Below are positions 1-5,425 of a DNA stretch of 5,425 nt, in pieces. Origin of the DNA: an uncultured bacterium. Its GTDB lineage: Bacteria; Cyanobacteriota; Vampirovibrionia; Gastranaerophilales; Gastranaerophilaceae. How positions within the stretch are numbered: position 1 is the stretch's first letter; each line of letters begins with the position of its first letter. A program made the translations under genes and the position numbers. The DNA lies in contig USEW01000126.1 of assembly GCA_900553845.1 (NCBI GenBank), positions 1 through 5,425 on the forward strand. Direction: 5' to 3'. Under the pieces are notes generated by a model that was not told the DNA's origin, did no database searches, and saw only the letters and a program-made list of their open reading frames with translations.

Positions 1-1518
1 GAAATTTCGTTTTCTATTCCTCAGTTTATTAATTCAAGTGTTCTTGTTAAAACAGACGTTAATATTAATGGTAAACTTGAAAGGCCGCAATTTGGTGGGT
101 TTGTAAAAGTTCTGAATGCAAATATTCCACAATTAAAAACATCTTTATCTGATTTAAATATAACATTAAATGGTGAAGAACTTTTGATTAATTGTAATGA
201 TTTAAATTTAAATGAGTCAAAGGTTAATTTTAATGCTAGTATAAATTCACTATACGATAAAGTTATAACATTAAATCCACTTGATATTAGCTCAAATTCA
301 ATAGATGCGGATAAGCTATTTGAAATTGTTGATAATCTTGCAAAAGTGCAATCATCATCTTCAAAAATGACTAATCAATCATCAAATAATTTTGACTTAC
401 CATTAAAGATTATAAATGGTAAAGGTGAAATTGTGAAATTTAAAATGGGAAACATTATAGCTACAAATATTAAATCTGATTTTAGTTTAGCAAATAATGT
501 ATTTTATCTAACAAATTTAAATGCAAATGCTTTTGAAGGGAAAATATCAATACCAAAAGTTACATACAATCTTAAAAATACAAATACAAATGTAAAAATA
601 AATGGTCAGGCACTAAAAGCAAATGATGCAATTTATGCAACTGTTGGAGTGAAGGATCAGGTCAAAGGAACTTTAGATTTTAATGCAAATATAAATATGC
701 AAGGTATTGATTACAATACACAGATGAAAACATTAAAAGGAAATGCTGATTTTATAATTAAAAATGGGCAATTAGGTGATTTAGGAACTTTTGAGCATTT
801 TCTTTATGCTCAAAATTTAAATGGAATAAGTCTATTTAAATCTAATCTTGCAAACACATTGCGTACAATTTCACCAAAAAACTCAGGTGAATTTGATTAT
901 TTAAAAGGAAATGTTAGCTTTTCAAATGGTTGGATGAGTTTAAATCCGGTTACATCTTCAGGTAAGAATATGAGTTTATATATAGCAGGTAAAATGAATT
1001 TGTTAAATAATGATAGCAATATTGAACTTATGGGCTGTGTTTCAAATGAAATAGCTACACTGTTAGGCCCATTAAATGATATGTCTATTTCAAAACTTAT
1101 TGGTAATGTTGGAAAATTTGGTAACACTATTTCATCATTAATAAATAGCTATAATCAAAAAATTGATGAAGCATATATAAATAAAATACCCAAATTGACA
1201 CCTGAAAGTAGTAATTCAAAATATTTTAAAGTTGAAGTTGTTGGAAATATTTTTAATGCAGCTTCTGTGAAGTCCTTTAAATGGTTGATGACACAAAGTG
1301 ATGAAAATCAAGCACAAAGCTTGCTTTCGAATTTGGGATTGGGCTTAAAAATTAAAACAAAAGAAGATGTGAAAAATCAAATTGAGCAAAAAAAAGAGCA
1401 GGTTATAACTGATACGACAAATAAAGCAAAGGATGCTATAAATAAAGCATTACCAAGTTTTTTAAATAATATACAGAAAAATATTCAGCAACAACAAACA
1501 AATAACACTCAAGAATAA
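1..1518 (+). CDS. AsmA-family envelope protein, C-terminal part (5' end outside window)
   Basis: The frame is open from the first base, so this is the last 505 residues of a longer protein; the TTG at 184 lies inside the open frame, has no ribosome binding site and is not the start. The sequence is repetitive beta-strand text rich in Asn, Ser and Ile, with motifs typical of AsmA/TamB-like proteins: 'NINGKLERPQFGGFVKV' near residues 21-37 and an AsmA_2-like C-terminal block at about 218-285, including 'LKGNADFIIKNGQLGDLG' at about 245-262. Family knowledge: AsmA-like proteins are anchored in the inner membrane by an N-terminal helix (not visible here), span the periplasm and are linked to lipid transport or outer-membrane assembly. 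After the domain come a Lys/Gln-rich helical tail and a polyGln/Asn end (QQQQTNNTQE). It is followed closely by the DUF2130 gene. Family level is fairly sure; exact role is not. Confidence 0.8.
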   Translation, partial: EISFSIPQFINSSVLVKTDVNINGKLERPQFGGFVKVLNANIPQLKTSLSDLNITLNGEELLINCNDLNLNESKVNFNASINSLYDKVITLNPLDISSNSIDADKLFEIVDNLAKVQSSSSKMTNQSSNNFDLPLKIINGKGEIVKFKMGNIIATNIKSDFSLANNVFYLTNLNANAFEGKISIPKVTYNLKNTNTNVKINGQALKANDAIYATVGVKDQVKGTLDFNANINMQGIDYNTQMKTLKGNADFIIKNGQLGDLGTFEHFLYAQNLNGISLFKSNLANTLRTISPKNSGEFDYLKGNVSFSNGWMSLNPVTSSGKNMSLYIAGKMNLLNNDSNIELMGCVSNEIATLLGPLNDMSISKLIGNVGKFGNTISSLINSYNQKIDEAYINKIPKLTPESSNSKYFKVEVVGNIFNAASVKSFKWLMTQSDENQAQSLLSNLGLGLKIKTKEDVKNQIEQKKEQVITDTTNKAKDAINKALPSFLNNIQKNIQQQQTNNTQE

Positions 1519-1523
1519 AGGAA
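1517..1523 (+). promoter_or_regulatory. Ribosome binding site of the DUF2130 gene
   Basis: AAAGGAA overlaps the TAA stop of the upstream AsmA-like gene, and its AGGA core lies 7 bases before the ATG at 1530. It fixes that start and supports co-translation from one transcript with the upstream gene. Confidence 0.75.
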
Positions 1524-1529
1524 ATTTAT

Positions 1530-2774
1530 ATGGAAAAAGTTAATGAAATAAAATGTCCAAATTGCGATTATGTGATTGATATTAAGGATATTATTAAAGC
1601 AGGCGCAAAAGATGAAGTGAATAAAATGCTTGAAATACAGCAAAAAAAATACCAGCAAAAGCTGGAACAAATGAAAATAGAACGTGAAAACTTGCTTAAA
1701 TCTGCTTCAAAACGCATGGACGAAGTTAAACTTGAGTTAGAAAAAGATTATAAAGAAAAGTTGTATGAAAATGAAAAGCTTTTGAAAGAAAAAATAACCA
1801 ACGAACAAAGTTTGCTAACAAAACGATTGGAAGAGGAGTTAGATGAAAAAACACAAAAACTAAAACAAATGATTGAACTTGAAGCTCAAAATATGAAATT
1901 AAAACGTGAAAAAGAGTCAATGAAGGAAGAATTTGAGCTTGAATTACAAAGAAAGTTAAATGAGCAAATTTTAGATGAAAAAATTAAATTAAAACAAGCT
2001 GTTGATGCAGAAAATGAGCTTATTATTATTCAATACAAAAAACAACTTGAAGATCAAGGTAAACTTATTGAAGAAATGAAACGAAAATATGAGCAAGGTT
2101 CAATGCAGCTTCAAGGTGAAGTTCAGGAGTTGGCTATTGAAAAATATTTAAGCGAACAGTTTATATTGGATGATATACAAGGCATTGGTAAAGGTAAACA
2201 AGGTGCTGATGTGCTTCAAATTGTTAACACCCGAGAATGTTTAAATTGTGGAAAAATATATTATGAAAGCAAGCGGACAAAAACTTTTGGAAAAGACTGG
2301 ATTGAAAAATTCAAAAATAATTGTCAGGAAAAAGGAGCTGATATTGGTGTTTTAGTTACGCAAGTATATCCAAATGATATGGAACGTATGGGTTTAAAAG
2401 AAGGTATTTATATATGTTCCTATGCTGAATTTAAAGGTCTAGCTGTTGTTTTACGTGAAACAATAATAAAGTTAAATAGTATAATAAATGCTCAGGATAA
2501 TCGACATGAAAAAACTGCGTTACTGTACAATTATTTAACAGGTAATGAATTTAAGACACAATTTGAGAATATAATAAATGCATTTGTAACGATGAAAAGC
2601 GATTTGGAGAAAGAAAAATCAGTTTTGCAGCGTGAATGGGCAAAACGAGAAAAGCAGCTTGAATTAGTTTTAAATAATACAACAGCAATGATAGGCTCAA
2701 TACAGGGTATAGCAGGAAATAGCATTGAAACCCGAGAGTTGTTAAGTATTGGAACGTTATTGCAAGAGGAATGA
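1530..2774 (+). CDS. DUF2130 family protein: zinc-binding-like N-terminus, coiled coil, PD-(D/E)XK-like domain
   Basis: 414 residues, complete, starting at an ATG with a good ribosome binding site and ending in TGA. The order is: a CPNC pair at Cys9/Cys12 resembling half a zinc ribbon; a long Glu/Lys/Leu/Gln coiled coil from about 27 to 195; a DUF2130-type domain from about 196 to 315; and a second short coiled segment near 352-380. The domain carries GEVQE (196-200), KGKQGAD (221-227), YYESKRTKTFGKDWIEK (244-260) and a later LRE (308-310). Glu197 or Glu200, Asp227 and Glu246-x-Lys248 are arranged as in PD-(D/E)XK nucleases, to which I believe DUF2130 is related. A second pair, Cys237/Cys240, sits just before the ExK motif. 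The cellular role of the family is unknown to me; nuclease activity is an inference from the motif. It is likely co-transcribed with the AsmA-like gene and ends 16 bases before a large inverted repeat. Confidence 0.85.
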   Translation: MEKVNEIKCPNCDYVIDIKDIIKAGAKDEVNKMLEIQQKKYQQKLEQMKIERENLLKSASKRMDEVKLELEKDYKEKLYENEKLLKEKITNEQSLLTKRLEEELDEKTQKLKQMIELEAQNMKLKREKESMKEEFELELQRKLNEQILDEKIKLKQAVDAENELIIIQYKKQLEDQGKLIEEMKRKYEQGSMQLQGEVQELAIEKYLSEQFILDDIQGIGKGKQGADVLQIVNTRECLNCGKIYYESKRTKTFGKDWIEKFKNNCQEKGADIGVLVTQVYPNDMERMGLKEGIYICSYAEFKGLAVVLRETIIKLNSIINAQDNRHEKTALLYNYLTGNEFKTQFENIINAFVTMKSDLEKEKSVLQREWAKREKQLELVLNNTTAMIGSIQGIAGNSIETRELLSIGTLLQEE

Positions 2775-2790
2775 TGTTATAAATGATGTG

Positions 2791-2852
2791 TGTTTGGCGC
2801 GCGCGAACAATATTAATTATATTAATCTTACAAAGTTCGCGCGCGCCAAACA
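2791..2852. terminator. Perfect 18-bp GC-rich inverted repeat between convergent genes, probable bidirectional terminator
   Basis: The left arm at 2791-2808 and the right arm at 2835-2852 are exact reverse complements (TGTTTGGCGCGCGCGAAC and its complement), with a 26-base AT-rich loop. The arms have 12 G/C in 18 bases, in contrast to the AT-rich surroundings. The element fills most of the 88-base gap between the stop of the DUF2130 gene (2774) and the stop of the kinase gene (2863), where a terminator serving both strands is expected. However, no T-run follows the stem directly on either strand: on the + strand the nearest run is TTTTT at 2868-2872, inside the opposing gene's end. A factor-assisted terminator, an mRNA 3'-end stabiliser, a protein-binding palindrome or a dispersed repeat are alternatives. 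The stem is certain; the function is inferred. Confidence 0.65.
2812..2826. repeat. Small ATTAAT hairpin inside the loop of the large inverted repeat
   Basis: ATTAAT at 2812-2817 and again at 2821-2826, separated by TAT. Each copy is self-complementary, so the pair can fold as a 6-bp stem or read as a direct repeat. It lies within the 26-base loop of the large palindrome. It is all A/T, so a chance origin in this sequence is quite possible. Confidence 0.4.
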
Positions 2853-2862
2853 ATATATAAAT

Positions 2863-3705
2863 TTATGTTTTTAAGGCATTATAAATAGCGTTAGACATAT
2901 TTTGTGTAAATTTAACAATATAATTAGCTGATACACAACCATTTAAGACAATATGAGCATTATTTTTATGAGGTCGAATGTATTTTTTAGCAGCATTGTT
3001 TACATCATTAAACTGAACGATTGCAGCTTCTCCAGTTTTACCTCTTGATTTAGCACGTTTAAACCATCTATCTTTAATTACATCATATGGAGTATCAATA
3101 TAAACTTTTATATCAATAGTATTGTCAAGTTTTTGATTGAGTGCAAAAAGTCCCTCTAAAATAATAATTTTTGAAGATTTTTTAAACTCACCTTGATTTA
3201 ATTCACTTTTACAAGTGACAAAATTGTATTTCGGTGAAGTTATATCTATGTTGTTTTTAAGTAATTCTAAATGAGAATTAAGAAGTTCAAGATTTAAAGC
3301 ATCGGGTGTGTCAAATGAATAGCCCATTTTAAAATATTCTTCAAAACTGCCATTTACTCTCTCTAAAGCATCCGATGTATCTAAATAATAATCGTCGCAA
3401 CAAAGAGATGTATAATAGTTATTGTTATTTAAATGTGAAAATACACTCATAATCGAGGAAACAAAAGTAGTTTTTCCGCAAGCTGATTCACCTGCTATGC
3501 CAATTGTGTGGTTAATATTTTGAGATACAAGTAAGTTTATAAACTTTGGTAAAAAACCATCCTTTATAGATAAAACAAGGGGTTCTTTTTGTTCTTTATC
3601 TTTTTTAAGTTCCTCGTTTATAACGTTTAGAAGTTTAAGTAATTTATTAATTTTTTCATTTGACGTTTGTTTTGTTGTTTTATTTTCACAAACCAGAAGT
3701 TCCAT
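2863..3705 (-). CDS. P-loop kinase of the uridine kinase / phosphoribulokinase family
   Basis: 280 residues, complete. Motifs in order: Walker A GESACGKT (72-79); CDDYYLDT (103-110), matching the DSYY/DSFY motif that holds the catalytic Asp of Udk-type kinases; FDTPDAL (131-137); PKYNFV (158-163); IILEGLFAL (181-189), the Walker B-like strand; KVYIDTPYDVIKDRW (200-214); RGKTG (221-225); and YIRPHKNNAHIVL (242-254). Family knowledge: these enzymes move the gamma-phosphate of ATP to a hydroxyl of a nucleoside or sugar phosphate in the cytoplasm. The P-loop starts at residue 72 instead of near the N-terminus, after a Lys-rich helical extension. The nucleoside-site His of uridine kinases (His in YxxxxH) is Cys165 here, and the usual Arg-Asp before the RG motif is Arg217-Ala218. 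So the kinase fold is quite sure, but uridine as substrate is doubtful. The ATG has only a distant AGGA (12 bases upstream). Confidence 0.85.
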   Translation of the reverse strand: MELLVCENKTTKQTSNEKINKLLKLLNVINEELKKDKEQKEPLVLSIKDGFLPKFINLLVSQNINHTIGIAGESACGKTTFVSSIMSVFSHLNNNNYYTSLCCDDYYLDTSDALERVNGSFEEYFKMGYSFDTPDALNLELLNSHLELLKNNIDITSPKYNFVTCKSELNQGEFKKSSKIIILEGLFALNQKLDNTIDIKVYIDTPYDVIKDRWFKRAKSRGKTGEAAIVQFNDVNNAAKKYIRPHKNNAHIVLNGCVSANYIVKFTQNMSNAIYNALKT

Positions 3706-3717
3706 ATAAAATTGATG

Positions 3718-3721
3718 TCCT
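3718..3721 (-). promoter_or_regulatory. Weak ribosome binding site of the kinase gene
   Basis: AGGA on the - strand, 12 bases before the ATG at 3705. The spacing is longer than usual, so initiation may be weak. No better-placed in-frame start is seen upstream: the Met at 3705 gives the full motif set plus the N-terminal extension. Confidence 0.4.
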
Positions 3722-3738
3722 ATAAACGTTTCTTTAAA

Positions 3739-3747
3739 ATTATAACA
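3739..3747 (-). promoter_or_regulatory. Extended -10 promoter candidate for the kinase gene
   Basis: On the - strand the sequence TGTTATAAT (3747 down to 3739) is a consensus TATAAT preceded by TG one base away, the extended -10 form that can work without a strong -35. No convincing TTGACA lies 16-18 bases further upstream. Transcription would start near 3732, giving a leader of about 27 bases. In AT-rich DNA a TATAAT can arise by chance, but the TG element and its place in the 116-base gap support it. Confidence 0.5.
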
Positions 3748-3803
3748 TGGTTATAGTTATTAAAGTTTAGTAAAAATAAAAATTGTTACTTAAATTCAAA
3801 TTC

Positions 3804-3817
3804 TTAACAAAAGTTAA
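3804..3817 (-). terminator. Weak hairpin after the stop of the large unknown gene
   Basis: TTAAC at 3804-3808 pairs with GTTAA at 3813-3817 around an AAAA loop, just past the stop codon at 3822-3824. The stem is only 5 bp and A/T-rich, with a T-rich stretch on the - strand some 20 bases later (about 3771-3786). It is a poor intrinsic terminator on its own, so read-through into the kinase gene remains possible. Confidence 0.2.
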
Positions 3818-3821
3818 CATC

Positions 3822-5425
3822 TTATACTTGATTTTCTGCAATTCTTATTGCACGGGTAATATTTAGTAATTTTAAAAAATCCTGCATGAATAATGTCAAG
3901 TCCTTTTGATAGGTAATTCCTATATTTTGTAAAGTTTCTCTATTTTCTTTTTTTAATAAATTATTCACTATTTCATATTGATTTTTTGATAAAGTTGAAG
4001 GGTTATTATTGTTTGATTGTAATTTATCAATTATGTCATTGAGACAGTTTTTAACATTAACATTAGTGTCTATTTTTTTCATAAAAGTTAAATTAGATGT
4101 TACAATTTTTTTTATATTGTTATAAAAACCTTGAAAATTTAAATAATAATAATTGCTTTTTTTAAGTAGTTGCTGAATAATTGTTTTTTGGGGTATTTCA
4201 GATATTTCCATATCGTTCATGAATTTAAAAAAGTTAGGCTTTTTATCATTCATATAATACTTTAATAATGTATTTAAAGTATTTATATCATCAGGCTTGG
4301 TCTTAAAATTTAATAATGCTTTTAAATAACCATCATTTCCATTTTGCAACAGGTCTTTAATGGCTAAATCTTGTGGATTTTGAGATGTTGATATTTGATT
4401 AATTAAAGCAATTGCAGTAGCACTTAAATCTGGTGACAATCCTTGATTCAAATTATCTATTGCAGAATTGAAATTAGACATATTATTATGCTCAGTAGCA
4501 TCATAATAAAGCATATTTAAATAATTAGTCGCATTGCTCAAGCTATTGTCACCATCTGTTAGAAAATCAAATTCAAAATAATTACAAGCATTATCAGTGA
4601 GTAAAGTATATTTTTCTATTGCTTTATCATCGTTTGTATTTTCTATAATCATATTTAAAACTATTAAGGAAGTAGTGTTTGGATCCATATTTGTTATAAA
4701 TGTGCTAGTTTTATCCATATCTTTAAGGATATTATCTTTTAAATTATCATATAACATTTTGGCATACTCTTTTTGTGTTTCGATAGACTCACTTGATAAA
4801 TTTGTTATATTATTTGTTAGAGTATTTGTTTCAATATTTTTATAAATATTATGTGCATCTATTTTTGCTCGTGCAGCAAGTTTAGTTTTTTTATTATGAA
4901 TATTTTCCAAGTTATTTGAAAGTATATTAACTAAATTTGTACTTTTCGTATCAATATCTTTAATGAATGATATTGCCTCTTCTTCATTATTACTTAATAA
5001 AATATTAGTACAATATTGAATAATAGCATCATTTGCAGGGGTGTTATCTGTATCAAACTCACATTTTGCAATAGAATCAAGTAGGCATAATATCTTATTA
5101 TTCCTTGTCTCATTTAACTTAGCTGCTAATGAGCTAATAAATTCGGAATTTATCTGTTCGGAATTTATTTGTGTATCCATTACTAAAGAATCTATGTCGC
5201 TATTTTCTTTCTTTTCTAAATATGCTATAAAACTATTTAAAGTGTTTTCGTCTATAGTGTTTAGGGTAAATAAAGCTATAGCATCAGAATCATTTTCAAT
5301 GGTTTTTGGCTCTATTGCAGACTTTGTAACATTCTCATCTTGAGTTGTTAAAACATTCTCATCTTGAGTTGTTAAAACATTCTCATCTTGAGTTGTTAAA
5401 ACATTCTCATCTTGAGTTGTTAAAA
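3822..5425 (-). CDS. Unrecognised large Asn-rich helical protein with N-terminal tandem repeats (5' end outside window)
   Basis: The frame is open from the right edge of the window to the TAA at 3822-3824: 533 complete codons, with the start beyond 5425. The Met at 5180 lies in this open frame, has no ribosome binding site and follows 81 coding residues, so it is probably internal. From the N-terminal side are four copies of LTTQDENV, an acidic linker (TKSAIEPKTIENDSD), a short QINSE double repeat, and then about 430 residues that look almost wholly alpha-helical, rich in Asn, Asp, Lys, Ile and Leu, with few aromatics and only scattered Cys. No transmembrane helix or known catalytic motif is visible in this part; a signal peptide could lie off-window. 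I do not recognise the family. The kinase gene lies 116 bases downstream on the same strand. A structural, secreted or surface-associated role is conceivable but unsupported. Confidence 0.75.
   Translation of the reverse strand, partial: LTTQDENVLTTQDENVLTTQDENVLTTQDENVTKSAIEPKTIENDSDAIALFTLNTIDENTLNSFIAYLEKKENSDIDSLVMDTQINSEQINSEFISSLAAKLNETRNNKILCLLDSIAKCEFDTDNTPANDAIIQYCTNILLSNNEEEAISFIKDIDTKSTNLVNILSNNLENIHNKKTKLAARAKIDAHNIYKNIETNTLTNNITNLSSESIETQKEYAKMLYDNLKDNILKDMDKTSTFITNMDPNTTSLIVLNMIIENTNDDKAIEKYTLLTDNACNYFEFDFLTDGDNSLSNATNYLNMLYYDATEHNNMSNFNSAIDNLNQGLSPDLSATAIALINQISTSQNPQDLAIKDLLQNGNDGYLKALLNFKTKPDDINTLNTLLKYYMNDKKPNFFKFMNDMEISEIPQKTIIQQLLKKSNYYYLNFQGFYNNIKKIVTSNLTFMKKIDTNVNVKNCLNDIIDKLQSNNNNPSTLSKNQYEIVNNLLKKENRETLQNIGITYQKDLTLFMQDFLKLLNITRAIRIAENQV
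5142..5171 (-). repeat. 15-bp tandem duplication coding for QINSE-QINSE
   Basis: Two adjacent 15-bp units, 5142-5156 and 5157-5171, differ by one base (C or T at the 13th position). On the - strand they code for QINSE twice, in frame, within the unknown protein. The change is silent for the protein motif. It suggests in-frame repeat expansion in the same N-terminal linker that holds the 24-bp repeats. Confidence 0.8.
5329..5424 (-). repeat. 24-bp tandem repeat, four identical copies, running to the window edge
   Basis: Units at 5329-5352, 5353-5376, 5377-5400 and 5401-5424 are identical at every base. The unit length is a multiple of three, and the - strand frame reads LTTQDENV per unit within the unknown protein. 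The array most likely continues past the edge. Perfect identity suggests recent expansion or ongoing homogenisation by slippage or recombination. Confidence 0.95.

Noticed and set aside
184..186. TTG as the start of the AsmA-like gene
   Set aside because: The frame is open without a stop from base 1, the upstream residues fit the family, and no ribosome binding site precedes it.
1642..1649. Run of eight A early in the DUF2130 gene, possible phase-variable tract
   Set aside because: It is read as Gln-Lys-Lys in a Lys-rich coiled coil of an A-rich genome; a similar A8 occurs in the AsmA-like gene at 1388-1395. The phase is not that of a classical -1 slippery site.
2791..2852. Small insertion element (MITE) with TG...CA ends
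   Set aside because: The ends do read TG...CA, but no target-site duplication is seen in the flanks (ATG before, ATAT after) and the element is only 62 bases. Kept as an inverted repeat.
2551..2853. Minus-strand open frame of 100 codons crossing the palindrome
   Set aside because: It overlaps the well-supported DUF2130 gene on the other strand and would translate the inverted repeat; no family features are present.
2863..3705. Phosphoribulokinase of the Calvin cycle
   Set aside because: The DDYY, FDTPDA and YIRPHK motifs resemble Udk-type kinases at least as much, and nothing in the window suggests carbon fixation.
5041..5343. Plus-strand open frame of 100 codons
   Set aside because: It lies antisense to the coding frame of the large unknown protein, has no ribosome binding site or recognisable protein features, and is explained as a shadow frame.
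5329..5424. CRISPR array or iteron-type origin
   Set aside because: The 24-bp units are directly adjacent without spacers, and they are in frame in a long coding sequence, so a coding minisatellite explains them.

Overview
The window is strongly AT-rich with the standard bacterial code (TGA and TAA both act as stops) and codons rich in Asn, Lys, Ile and Leu(TTA). An AsmA-type envelope protein implies a diderm (Gram-negative-type) bacterium. Low-GC Vampirovibrionia/Gastranaerophilales (gut relatives of Cyanobacteria) would fit, but this is a tentative guess from composition and gene types and no marker gene confirms it.

Layout: two genes on the + strand face two genes on the - strand. The left half holds the C-terminal part of an AsmA-like protein (1-1518, beginning before the window) followed 11 bases later by a DUF2130 protein with a long coiled coil and a PD-(D/E)XK-like signature (1530-2774). 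The tight spacing and a good ribosome binding site suggest one operon. The right half, read right to left, holds a large unrecognised Asn-rich helical protein (3822 to beyond 5425) and then a P-loop kinase of the uridine kinase/phosphoribulokinase type (3705-2863). A 116-base gap with an extended -10 box separates these two, so the kinase may have its own promoter.

The two transcription units converge on an 88-base spacer (2775-2862). It contains a perfect 18-bp GC-rich inverted repeat (2791-2808 / 2835-2852) made of alternating GC, around an AT-only-like loop. It is the most striking non-coding signal here, probably a two-way transcription barrier and possibly a copy of a dispersed repeat.

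The right edge consists of at least four identical 24-bp tandem repeats, in frame within the unknown protein and coding for an 8-residue acidic unit. Because the frame stays open through them to the window edge, the first Met visible at 5180 is probably not the true start. No RNA gene, CRISPR array, transposase or replication origin was seen. I found no clear sign of a new multi-gene system; the candidates worth checking are the palindrome, the repeat-bearing unknown protein and the kinase with altered substrate-site residues.
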